From: Ancrocorticia sp047501485
GTDB taxonomy: Bacteria; Actinomycetota; Actinomycetes; Actinomycetales; Actinomycetaceae
Direction of reading: 5' to 3'
Assembly: GCA_047501485.1 (NCBI GenBank)
Contig: JAZDRN010000001.1
Coordinates: forward strand, 620,001 to 684,000
Length of the DNA stretch: 64,000 nucleotides
Made by a program: the position numbers and the translations under genes. Numbering within the stretch: position 1 is the first letter of the stretch; every line of letters begins with the position of its first letter. The notes below the pieces were generated by a model. It did no database searches. It saw only the letters and a list, made by a program, of their open reading frames with translations, and had not been told where the DNA came from. This document shows, piece after piece, positions 52,046 through 59,491 of the stretch.

Positions 52046-52858
52046 ATGGATTCACGTCCCATAGGTGTATTCGATTCGGGAGTCGGCGGGCTAACGGTGG
52101 CTCGAGCCATCATTGACCAGCTGCCTGCTGAATCGATTATATATATCGGCGACACGGCCCGGACCCCCTACGGGCCGAAATCCTTGGCGACTGTGCGCGA
52201 ATACGCCCTCGACATCATGGATACCCTGGTGGCGGACGGCGTGAAGATGCTCGTGATTGCCTGCAACACCGCAACCGCCGCCGTGCTGGACGAGGCACGC
52301 GAGCGTTATGAGCGGACGCAGGGAATCCCCGTCGTCGGTGTCATTCAACCGGCCGTGCGTCGCGCTGTCAGCGTGACGAGGTCGGGCCGCATCGGGGTCA
52401 TCGGTACGCAGGCGACGATCGCGTCGGGTGCGTACACGGATGCCTTTGCGCGGGTTCCCGGTTTGACGGTGACGACGGCGGCCTGCCCACGTTTCGTGGA
52501 GTTGGTCGAAGCCGGCATCACAGCCGGGTCTCAGGTACACGACATTGCCGTGACGTATCTGAAGCCGATGATCGACGCCGACGTCGACGCGCTTGTCCTG
52601 GGGTGCACCCACTACCCGCTCCTGGCTGGAGCGATTGGCTACGTCATGGGAGAGGATGTCACATTGGTGTCCTCCTCGGACGAGACGGCCAGAGACGTCT
52701 ACCGGCGTCTGGCGGAGCACTCCCAGTTCTCAGGGCCGGGCGAAGCACGAAGGCAGTTCTTCGCCACCGGGAACCCGGGTTCCTTCGGTCTTCTCGCACA
52801 TCGTTTTCTAGGCCCAGAAGTGGGTACCGTTCGATCTACGAAGGAAATACCACGGTGA
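52046..52858 (+). CDS. murI: Glutamate racemase
   Basis: The enzyme (270 aa) makes D-glutamate for peptidoglycan. The two catalytic cysteines are in IACNTATAA (about residue 74) and LGCTHYPLL (about 184), with IGVFDSGVGGLTV at the N-terminus. Its stop overlaps the start of the MBL-fold gene (GTGA). It corresponds to Rv1338. Confidence 0.95.
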   Translation: MDSRPIGVFDSGVGGLTVARAIIDQLPAESIIYIGDTARTPYGPKSLATVREYALDIMDTLVADGVKMLVIACNTATAAVLDEARERYERTQGIPVVGVIQPAVRRAVSVTRSGRIGVIGTQATIASGAYTDAFARVPGLTVTTAACPRFVELVEAGITAGSQVHDIAVTYLKPMIDADVDALVLGCTHYPLLAGAIGYVMGEDVTLVSSSDETARDVYRRLAEHSQFSGPGEARRQFFATGNPGSFGLLAHRFLGPEVGTVRSTKEIPR

Positions 52859-53652
52859 GACTCACAGTGCTCGGGTGCTCCGGCTCAATGTCCGGACCCG
52901 ATGGAGCCGCCTCCTCCTACCTCCTGCAAGCTGACGGCTACGATGCCGCGGGGACGCTGCGCACCTATTCGATCGTGCTGGATTTCGGTCCGGGCGCTAT
53001 GGGCCAGTTGCTGCGTCATCTGGACCCGGCGGATCTCGACGCCATCTTTCTATCCCATCTGCATGCCGACCACTGCGTCGATATCACAGGTATGCAGGTC
53101 TACCGCCGCTGGTTTCCGACGGGTCCGCTCCCGCGAATCGACGTCTACTCGCCGGAAGACGGCCAGGCCCGTACCCGCCAGATCGGCGGCGACGTGGAAG
53201 AGGAGACCTACGCCGGCGAATTCAACTTCGTCGAACTCACACCGGGGAGTGTGGTTCAGGTGGGCCCGATGCGTATCGAGGCCTTCGAGGCCTGGCACAC
53301 CGTCCCGGGAGTGGGGCTGCGCGTGAGTGGACCGACGGAGGCGGATCAAGGCCGCGAGGTGATCTTCGCCTACACCGGCGACACGGACCTGTGCGATGGT
53401 GAGATCGAATGCGCACGCCGTGTGGACCTGCTGCTCTCGGAGTGCGCATTCGAGGATGGACGCGATTCGGTGCGAGGGGTCCACATGACGGGAACGCGAG
53501 CGGGCCAGCTGGCTCAGGAGGCGGGGGCCGCCAGGCTGCTCCTCACCCACTTGCAGCCCTGGACCTCGCCGGAGAAGGTGCGCCGCGCTGCGGAGACCAT
53601 CTACGCCGGTCCCGTGCACTGCGTGCGCCCGGGAGAGAAATTCGCCATCTAG
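52855..53652 (+). CDS. MBL-fold phosphodiesterase-like protein (Rv1339 type)
   Basis: This 265-aa protein is a metallo-beta-lactamase-fold hydrolase with SHLHADHC (about 61-68), AWHTVPG, YTGDTDLC and LLLTHLQPW. It is RNase Z-like in layout. Its place between murI and rph equals that of M. tuberculosis Rv1339, for which cAMP phosphodiesterase activity has been reported. The same activity here is an inference. GTG 52855 overlaps the murI stop and has AAGGAA upstream. Confidence 0.85.
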   Translation: MRLTVLGCSGSMSGPDGAASSYLLQADGYDAAGTLRTYSIVLDFGPGAMGQLLRHLDPADLDAIFLSHLHADHCVDITGMQVYRRWFPTGPLPRIDVYSPEDGQARTRQIGGDVEEETYAGEFNFVELTPGSVVQVGPMRIEAFEAWHTVPGVGLRVSGPTEADQGREVIFAYTGDTDLCDGEIECARRVDLLLSECAFEDGRDSVRGVHMTGTRAGQLAQEAGAARLLLTHLQPWTSPEKVRRAAETIYAGPVHCVRPGEKFAI

Positions 53653-53682
53653 CCGCGAGCGGGGACGCCACGGACTCGCTGG

Positions 53683-53688
53683 TAGGCT
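53683..53688 (+). promoter_or_regulatory. Leaderless -10 hexamer for rph
   Basis: TAGGCT is followed by seven bases and the ATG at 53696. No Shine-Dalgarno sequence is present. Confidence 0.45.
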
Positions 53689-53695
53689 GAAATGC

Positions 53696-54481
53696 ATGAG
53701 TAACTGGTCTCGAGCTGACGGACGTTCCATCGATCAAATGCGTCCCGTCACCATCCGTCGTCGTTTTCTGGAAGAGGGAGAGGGCAGTGTCCTCGTCTCC
53801 TTCGGCCGCACCACCGTTCTGTGCGTCGCATCCTTCACCGAAGGAGTTCCGCGCTGGCGCCGCGATTCCGGCCTGGGGTGGGTGACGGGCGAATACGCCA
53901 TGCTCCCGCGCGCCACGAGCGAACGCTCCTCGCGTGAGTCCGTGCGTGGGAAGGTCGGTGGGCGCACCCATGAGATCTCTCGTTTGGTGGGCAGATCCCT
54001 GCGCGCCGTCGTGGATATGGAGGCACTCGGAGAGAACACCATCGTGCTCGATTGCGATGTTCTGCAGGCCGACGGCGGCACCCGCACCGCGTCCGTCACC
54101 GGCGCCTTCGTAGCGCTGGCCGACGCCATCGACTGGGCGGTCAAGAAGAAGATCATGCGTCCGCGCACCGGCCGACCGGTGCTCACCGATACGCTGGCGG
54201 CGGTCTCTGCGGGAATCGTCGATGGACATCCGGTTCTCGATCTGCCCTACGAGGAGGATTCACGAGCGGACACGGATATGAACGTGGTCTCCACGGGCTC
54301 CGGCAAGTTCATCGAGATCCAGGGCACCGCCGAGCACGAGCCGTTCTCGCGCGATGAGCTTGGTGCGATCCTTGATCTGGCGAGTGTGGGCAACGCGCAT
54401 CTGGCCGCGATACAGCGCGAGGTGCTCTTCGGCGAGAATCCCATCGACTCGCACATCATCGGTGGAGAGGCCTGCCTATGA
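53696..54481 (+). CDS. rph: Ribonuclease PH
   Basis: RNase PH (261 aa) trims tRNA 3' ends by phosphorolysis. Typical segments are RADGRSIDQMRPVTI at the start, GWVTGEYAMLPRAT, GRTHEISRLVGRSLRA and LDCDVLQADGGTRTASVTGA, with the catalytic Asp in the DSRADTDMN segment. Its stop overlaps the rdgB ATG. Confidence 0.95.
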   Translation: MSNWSRADGRSIDQMRPVTIRRRFLEEGEGSVLVSFGRTTVLCVASFTEGVPRWRRDSGLGWVTGEYAMLPRATSERSSRESVRGKVGGRTHEISRLVGRSLRAVVDMEALGENTIVLDCDVLQADGGTRTASVTGAFVALADAIDWAVKKKIMRPRTGRPVLTDTLAAVSAGIVDGHPVLDLPYEEDSRADTDMNVVSTGSGKFIEIQGTAEHEPFSRDELGAILDLASVGNAHLAAIQREVLFGENPIDSHIIGGEACL

Positions 54482-55122
54482 GCACCGACGCCGAAACCGT
54501 CAAGCCACTCCTGATTCTCGCCACTCATAATGAGCACAAGGTGAGGGAACTGCGCGATATCCTGCAGCCGCTGCTGCCCGGGCTCGATCCGCGGCTCATC
54601 GTGAGCGCCGCTACCTTCAGCCTTCCGGAACCCGTGGAGAACGAGGTGACCTTCGCCGGCAACGCCCTCATCAAGGCGCGGGCGGTGGCACGGGCAACCG
54701 GCATCCTGGCGGTGGCAGACGATTCGGGCCTGTGTGTGGACGTCCTGGGCGGCGCTCCGGGAGTCTTCTCAGCTCGCTGGGTGGGGCATCACGGAGACGA
54801 TCTGGGAAATCTGAATCTGCTGCTCAACCAGCTCTCGGATGTGCCGGACGAGCATCGGGGCGCGGCCTTCCGCTGCGCCGCAGCCATGGTGCGCCCGGAT
54901 GGCAGCGAGACGGTGCGCGAAGGCGAGATGAGGGGGAGCCTGCTGCGCGCCCCGCGCGGGGCAAACGGTTTCGGATACGACCCGATATTCGTCCCCGAGG
55001 GAATGGACCTCTCGACCGCAGAGCTCGCACCGGCGGACAAGGACGCCATCTCTCATCGTGGGCGGGCATTCCGTGCTCTGGCAGAGGAAATCGAGAGAGA
55101 ACTGGCGGAACAATCGGCGTGA
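54478..55122 (+). CDS. rdgB: dITP/XTP pyrophosphatase (RdgB/HAM1)
   Basis: The enzyme (214 aa) removes non-canonical purine triphosphates such as dITP and XTP. It has ATHNEHKVREL at the N-terminus, the VADDSGLCVDVLGGAPGVFSAR core and GFGYDPIFVPEG with SHRGRAFRAL near the end. It completes the block with rph and ends at a clear hairpin. Confidence 0.94.
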   Translation: MSTDAETVKPLLILATHNEHKVRELRDILQPLLPGLDPRLIVSAATFSLPEPVENEVTFAGNALIKARAVARATGILAVADDSGLCVDVLGGAPGVFSARWVGHHGDDLGNLNLLLNQLSDVPDEHRGAAFRCAAAMVRPDGSETVREGEMRGSLLRAPRGANGFGYDPIFVPEGMDLSTAELAPADKDAISHRGRAFRALAEEIERELAEQSA

Positions 55123-55142
55123 CGTATCCGATTTAGCTCTGC

Positions 55143-55182
55143 GAACGGGTCCATCCTCGCTATTGTGGGGGTGGACCCGTTC
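55143..55182 (+). terminator. Terminator after rdgB
   Basis: GAACGGGTCCA (55143-55153) and TGGACCCGTTC (55172-55182) pair exactly around an 18-base loop. Confidence 0.75.
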
Positions 55183-55194
55183 TACATAACAACG

Positions 55195-55210
55195 CCGGCA
55201 TCGTTGCCGG
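55195..55210. promoter_or_regulatory. Inverted repeat CCGGCA-TCGT-TGCCGG before GH1 gene
   Basis: Perfect 6-base arms, immediately upstream of the GH1 ribosome site (AGGAGAG at 55214). It could be an operator or an RNA hairpin that limits translation. Confidence 0.4.
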
Positions 55211-55223
55211 ACTAGGAGAGAAA

Positions 55224-56660
55224 ATGGAGAAGCCAACTACACCTTCGCTTCAGGGAGTGCGATTCCCTGAAGGTTTCCTGTGGGGCGGCGCTGTCGCCGC
55301 GAATCAGCTCGAAGGCGCCTACCTCGAGGACGGAAAACTGCCCTCGATCCAGGATGTGACCCCCAAAGGAGGCATAGGCACCGCTCCAACGGAGGAACCC
55401 ACGCCGGATAACCTCAAGCTGATAGGCATCGATTTCTACCATCGATATCAGGAAGACATCGCGCTCTTCGCCGAGATGGGTTTCAAGGTCTATCGCTTCT
55501 CGATCGCCTGGAGCCGCATCTTCCCCAAGGGCGATGAGGAGACTCCGAATGAGGCCGGTCTGGAGTTCTACGATCGCGTACTCGACGAGCTGGAGAAGTA
55601 TGGCATCGAGCCTCTCATCACCATCAGCCACTACGAAACACCCCTCCACCTGGCAAAGGCGTACGACGGCTGGACCGATCGCCGTCTGATCGGCTTCTAT
55701 GAGCGCTATGCACGCGTCCTCTTCGAACGCTACGGGCATCGCGTGAAGTACTGGCTGACTTTCAACGAGATCAATTCGATCACGCACGCTCCGCTCATGT
55801 CCGGCGGTATCTGGACTCCGCTGAACGAGCTCTCGAAGAAGGATCTCTACCAGGCCATCCACCATGAGCTGGTAGCTTCCGCATCCGTCACGAAGATTGC
55901 CCACGAGATCAACCCGGATATCAAGGTCGGTTGCATGGTCCTCTCCATGCCGGTCTATCCGCTCACCCCGGATCCGCGTGACGTATGGGAGGCCAGGAGA
56001 ATCGAGCACGAGAACCTCGCCTTCGGCGACATCCATGTACGCGGGGAGTACCCGGCGTACTACGAGCGCATGTTGCGCGAAATGGACATTGAGATCGATT
56101 TCGCGGAGGGGGACGCGGAGACCCTCAAGCACACGGTCGATTTCGTGTCGTTCTCCTACTACATGAGCGTGTGCGCCACAGTGGATCCCTCCAAGCAGGT
56201 ACGCGGCGAGGGAAATATCCTCGGAGGCGTCTCCAACCCTACGCTCCCTGCCTCGGAGTGGGGCTGGCAGATCGACCCTCTCGGACTGCGCATGGTGCTC
56301 AACGACTTCTGGGAGCGTTGGCAGAAGCCCCTCTTCGTCGTCGAGAACGGGTTGGGTGCCAAGGATCGCCTGGTCGAGGTCGACGGCGAACTGACAGTCC
56401 AGGACGATTATCGTATCGATTACCTGCGCAGTCATCTCAGCGCTGTCAAGGAGGCCATCGCCGACGGCGTGGATCTCATGGGCTATACCTGGTGGGGGCC
56501 GATCGACGTCGTCAGCGCATCCAAGGCCGAGCTGTCCAAGCGCTACGGTTTCATCTATGTGGATCGTAACGACGACGGCACCGGATCGCTCGCGAGGTAC
56601 CGCAAGAAGTCCTTCTACGCCTACAAGGACATCATCGCGACGAATGGAGCAGACCTCTAG
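55224..56660 (+). CDS. GH1 6-phospho-beta-glucosidase
   Basis: This 478-aa enzyme is a family 1 glycoside hydrolase. The acid/base Glu is in TFNEIN (about 181) and the nucleophile Glu in FVVENGLG (about 375). The later segment SKAELSKRYGFIYVD keeps the Ser and Lys pattern that binds the 6-phosphate group in BglA/AscB-type enzymes. It should act on phosphorylated cellobiose or aryl glucosides brought in by a PTS, but no PTS gene is in the window. It is the second 6-phospho-glycosidase here, after the GH4 gene. Confidence 0.88.
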   Translation: MEKPTTPSLQGVRFPEGFLWGGAVAANQLEGAYLEDGKLPSIQDVTPKGGIGTAPTEEPTPDNLKLIGIDFYHRYQEDIALFAEMGFKVYRFSIAWSRIFPKGDEETPNEAGLEFYDRVLDELEKYGIEPLITISHYETPLHLAKAYDGWTDRRLIGFYERYARVLFERYGHRVKYWLTFNEINSITHAPLMSGGIWTPLNELSKKDLYQAIHHELVASASVTKIAHEINPDIKVGCMVLSMPVYPLTPDPRDVWEARRIEHENLAFGDIHVRGEYPAYYERMLREMDIEIDFAEGDAETLKHTVDFVSFSYYMSVCATVDPSKQVRGEGNILGGVSNPTLPASEWGWQIDPLGLRMVLNDFWERWQKPLFVVENGLGAKDRLVEVDGELTVQDDYRIDYLRSHLSAVKEAIADGVDLMGYTWWGPIDVVSASKAELSKRYGFIYVDRNDDGTGSLARYRKKSFYAYKDIIATNGADL

Positions 56661-56683
56661 GTGTACTTCCCTGGGAGGTTGTG

Positions 56684-56741
56684 AACCGGGAGGGGCGATC
56701 GGCTCTGCCGTGGATGTTCGGGTGGGACGTTTCTCCCGGTT
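56684..56741 (+). terminator. Hairpin after GH1 gene
   Basis: AACCGGGAG (56684-56692) and CTCCCGGTT (56733-56741) can pair across a 40-base loop. The long loop makes this uncertain. Confidence 0.35.
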
Positions 56742-56811
56742 TCGCCTCGTGGAGACCTTCTTGTAGGTCAGATCACAGCGATTTTCGATAGATAGCCATT
56801 ACGTAAATGCT

Positions 56812-56830
56812 TCAGGTTGGGATACCCTAA
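56812..56830. promoter_or_regulatory. DtxR/IdeR-type iron box
   Basis: TCAGGTTGGGATACCCTAA matches the 19-base DtxR/IdeR consensus TTAGGTTAGGCTAACCTAA at 15 positions. It lies 32 bases before the HugZ-like gene, with a GATTA/TAATC inverted repeat (56836-56850) just after it. Iron-loaded DtxR-like repressor would silence the gene. Confidence 0.65.
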
Positions 56831-56862
56831 CTTTTGATTAGTCCTTAATCGAGAGTTGAGCC

Positions 56863-57729
56863 GTGAATCCTGATCTGTCACTCTTTCCCAACCGCTCATC
56901 GATCGCGCCCGCAACGTGGCATGCGCGCAGCCTTTCGACGGCCTATCGGCTATTGACCGGACTCGGCACCTCCACGCTGGTGGCCTACCGCGAGGTGCCG
57001 CTGCGCAGTTTCAATGCCGTGGTGCACGGTACGACCCGGTCCGGCGACGTCGTCGTCGCAGTATCGGCCCTTGACCCCCTTGCCGATGGGCTGGATCTCT
57101 CCCGTCCCATGAGTGTGCGACTTTCGATCGACAAGGACGCACCGAATCTGGTTCTCAACATCGTCGCCGCCTCGCTCCATTTGCTTGGGGAGGCGCATTG
57201 GCTGGGGCCGGATGAGCAAGAGGACCTGCTGCGAAGCGGCGAGCTGGGGGAGCGGGTGGCCGAGTTGGCCGCATATGGACATCTGGCCAGGGTGCACTTC
57301 GATCGGGTGCTGCTTCACGACGCCTGCGGTGTCACGCCGATAGACGCGAGCGAGATTCGGGCGGAGCACGAACGCTGCCTGCTTCATCAGGAGGAGGCGT
57401 TCTTCTGCAGCTTGGAGCAGGACCTGTTCTCTAACCCGGAGCTGGAACTGACCGCCGTCGACGTGGTCGGCGACTCCTCGCTCATGGATGCCAGCGCGCT
57501 TTTCGACGGTCTGATGCTTGGGGTTTTGGAAGGGGCATTCATAGCCCGCCAGGATGTTGTGAATGCCTGTGCGCACTCGTTGGGGGTGATCTGCCTCGAT
57601 GTGGACCGCACTGGAATGACCCTCATGTGCGTTGACCACTCGGAGGCGGTCACGGCCTTCATTCCGTTTGCCAACCGGGTTGCGACTCGGCCGGAGCTCG
57701 TTGCGGAGATCGCCGCTTTACGGGTTTGA
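56863..57729 (+). CDS. Putative heme-utilization protein (HugZ/DUF2470-like)
   Basis: This 288-aa protein resembles split beta-barrel heme-utilization proteins. STLVAYREVPLRSFNAVVHGTTRSGDVVVAVSALDPLAD and RLSIDKDAPNLVLNIVAASLHLLGEAHWL look like the barrel, and the C-terminal LGVICLDVDRTGMTLMCVDHS...FIPFANRVATRPELVAEIAAL looks like a DUF2470 domain. HugZ-type proteins help release iron from heme. The match is by pattern only. An iron box in its promoter and the nearby iron-boxed DUF1540 gene support an iron or heme role. The GTG start has no strong ribosome site. Confidence 0.5.
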   Translation: MNPDLSLFPNRSSIAPATWHARSLSTAYRLLTGLGTSTLVAYREVPLRSFNAVVHGTTRSGDVVVAVSALDPLADGLDLSRPMSVRLSIDKDAPNLVLNIVAASLHLLGEAHWLGPDEQEDLLRSGELGERVAELAAYGHLARVHFDRVLLHDACGVTPIDASEIRAEHERCLLHQEEAFFCSLEQDLFSNPELELTAVDVVGDSSLMDASALFDGLMLGVLEGAFIARQDVVNACAHSLGVICLDVDRTGMTLMCVDHSEAVTAFIPFANRVATRPELVAEIAALRV

Positions 57730-57736
57730 AACTGAA

Positions 57737-57772
57737 AAGATGACGGGCTGCGCATGCGCAGCCCGTCATCTT
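57737..57772. terminator. 36-base perfect palindrome terminator
   Basis: Two 18-base arms (57737-57754, 57755-57772) are exactly complementary with no spacer. It lies 7 bases after the HugZ-like stop and also serves the convergent DUF1540 gene. Confidence 0.85.
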
Positions 57773-57808
57773 CATGGGCACTAAGTCAGGGAGTCGGCGA
57801 TGAAAAGA

Positions 57809-58090
57809 TCAGCGGACCTCGAACTTGGTGCAGAGTGCGGCATCTCCTGCAATGCCGATCTCGCCGGCGGTGCACAGCAGATCGCTGTTGTGCACGCATT
57901 CGAGACGCTGGCAGGCACCGACGTGGCCCTGTGCTGTTGGGATACCGCCGCGCGCATCGAGCGCGATGAAGGTTCCGCATGCGGCCTTGTCGGTGGTGCC
58001 CGCCACCGTGATGGCGAGGGCGGTGCAGCCGCCGTTGTTGTAGGCGCAGGCGGTCGTGGTGCAAGAGGAAACGAGGGTTTCGGTAGTCAT
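57809..58090 (-). CDS. DUF1540 eight-cysteine protein
   Basis: This 93-aa protein consists of two similar modules, each with four cysteines: C10, C15, C22, C38 and C60, C65, C73, C87. Repeated wording includes CxxxxCAYN and CxxxxCVHN, and it ends ALCTKFEV. This is the DUF1540 pattern, thought to be metal-binding, although the metal and role are unknown. The ATG at 58090 has AGGAG at a good distance. A DtxR-like box lies upstream, so expression is probably iron-controlled. Confidence 0.8.
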   Translation of the reverse strand: MTTETLVSSCTTTACAYNNGGCTALAITVAGTTDKAACGTFIALDARGGIPTAQGHVGACQRLECVHNSDLLCTAGEIGIAGDAALCTKFEVR

Positions 58091-58160
58091 TGGCTTCTCC
58101 TTACTTAGGTGCTTTATCTTGATGCACTCAACTTAGTTGTCCAGATAGTGAGGAATCTAG

Positions 58161-58179
58161 GGAGGTTAGGAGAACCTTC
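58161..58179. promoter_or_regulatory. DtxR/IdeR-type iron box upstream of DUF1540
   Basis: GGAGGTTAGGAGAACCTTC matches the DtxR consensus at 13 of 19 positions, including the core AGGTTAGG and AACCT. It lies about 70 bases upstream of the DUF1540 start. The 263-base gap to the LD-carboxypeptidase gene also holds an AT-rich stretch (about 58200-58290) with no gene. Confidence 0.5.
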
Positions 58180-58341
58180 CCTCGCGGATGGTGTCACTTT
58201 TCGGTGATATGAAGCGAAAAAACAGGGGAAACTGAATTTTGTGAGAATTTGCTTGTAAATATAGAAGCATCTATAATGCCCAATTTATGAAAGGTGCTGC
58301 TTTCGTAAAACGATCGTGGGGCGCTTTGCCTGCCGACGCCT

Positions 58342-58347
58342 TAGAGT
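58342..58347 (+). promoter_or_regulatory. Leaderless -10 hexamer for LD-carboxypeptidase
   Basis: TAGAGT is followed by six bases and the ATG at 58354. No Shine-Dalgarno sequence is present. Confidence 0.5.
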
Positions 58348-58353
58348 ATTGCG

Positions 58354-59394
58354 ATGGGACGAATTCAACCTTGCAAAGTCAGACCCGGCGATAAGGTCGC
58401 CGTCGTGTCGCCGTCGTTCGCGGCTCCGGGTGCGTTCCGAGCGGTGCACGAACGAGCGATGGAGAGGCTGCGGGAAGAGATCGGACTGGTACCGGTGGAG
58501 TATCCGACCACCAGGGAACTGGGGGCCTCACCGAAGGATCGGGCGCGTGACGTCAATGCCGCGCTCGCCGATCCGGAGATCCGGGCGATCCTCTCGACGA
58601 TAGGGGGTGAGGATCAGATCCGGGTGATCCCGTATCTCGATTCTTCGTTGCTGCGGGCGCACCCCAAGATCTTCCTGGGTTACAGCGACAACACCAGTCT
58701 TCATAATTGGTTCTGGCAGCACGGCGTACAGAGCTTCTACGGGGGATCCACGCAGGTTCATCTCGGCCCTGGCCCGGATATCGACCCGGAACATCTGCTT
58801 TCGCTGCGTGCCGCTCTTTTCGATGGCGGCACGGTCACGTTGACGAACCCACCCGCATCCGAGGATTTCGGTATCGACTGGCATGATGCGCGTGCACTTA
58901 GTGAACACGGTGCGCGAGAGCCCAGTGAACCGTGGGTGTGGGCCGGCCCGGAAATGCGCGTAACGGGACGCACCTGGGGCGGTTGCATCGAGGTATTGGA
59001 CTGGATCTGCCTGGCGGGCCGGTTCCCCACGATGGAATCGCTCGATGGGGCCATCTTGTTGCTGGAGACCAGCGAGGAGCTCCCCAGCGCCCAGATGGTG
59101 CGTTGGTGGGTGCGAGGAATGGGCGAACGCGGTCTCTTGAACCGCGTCGGTGGAATATTACTGGCCCGACCGCCGGTCTCCTCCCGTGGCATCGAACCCG
59201 ATGCCCAGGCGAGAGCGCAGTTACGTGAGGACCAGTACAATGCCGTCATTCGGGAAGCTCAGTATTACAACCCGGATCTTGTCATCTGCTGCGGAGTACC
59301 CTTCGGGCACACGAAGCCTCAGTGGATCGTGCCCTTCGGTGGGACGATCACTCTCGATGCTTCAGCCCGGGAGGTGATGGTGGACTACTCGTGA
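58354..59394 (+). CDS. S66-family LD-carboxypeptidase (LdcA/MccF-like)
   Basis: This 346-aa protein is a serine peptidase of family S66. The nucleophile Ser is in FLGYSDNTSLHN (about 110), with Glu in AILLLETSEE (about 236) and His in VPFGHTKPQW (about 316). The family includes L,D-carboxypeptidases for murein tetrapeptide recycling and MccF, which gives immunity to microcin C-type peptide-nucleotides. The wording GGSTQVHLGPG and WGGCIEVLDWI is closer to the MccF branch by eye. No signal peptide is present, so it acts in the cytoplasm. Confidence 0.85.
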   Translation: MGRIQPCKVRPGDKVAVVSPSFAAPGAFRAVHERAMERLREEIGLVPVEYPTTRELGASPKDRARDVNAALADPEIRAILSTIGGEDQIRVIPYLDSSLLRAHPKIFLGYSDNTSLHNWFWQHGVQSFYGGSTQVHLGPGPDIDPEHLLSLRAALFDGGTVTLTNPPASEDFGIDWHDARALSEHGAREPSEPWVWAGPEMRVTGRTWGGCIEVLDWICLAGRFPTMESLDGAILLLETSEELPSAQMVRWWVRGMGERGLLNRVGGILLARPPVSSRGIEPDAQARAQLREDQYNAVIREAQYYNPDLVICCGVPFGHTKPQWIVPFGGTITLDASAREVMVDYS

Positions 59395-59399
59395 ACCGG

Positions 59400-59462
59400 A
59401 GTGCGGTTGCACCGGCCCACAGTACGGTTGCACCGGCCCACAGTGCGGTTGCACCGGCCCAC
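59400..59462. repeat. 21-base tandem repeat, three copies
   Basis: AGTGCGGTTGCACCGGCCCA plus one base occurs at 59400-59420, 59421-59441 and 59442-59462; the middle copy has one G-to-A change. Each copy contains a GTGC-GGTT-GCAC hairpin. It lies between two convergent genes, so it may also terminate transcription. Confidence 0.8.
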
Positions 59463-59491
59463 GCCGGGCAGAACATCGCCTTCGTGGGTTA

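Noticed and set aside
55212..56435. 407-codon minus-strand frame opposite the GH1 gene
   Set aside because: The plus strand clearly encodes a GH1 enzyme with both catalytic Glu motifs; the reverse frame has no recognisable domain.
59400..59462. CRISPR array
   Set aside because: The three units are directly adjacent without spacers, so this is a simple tandem repeat.
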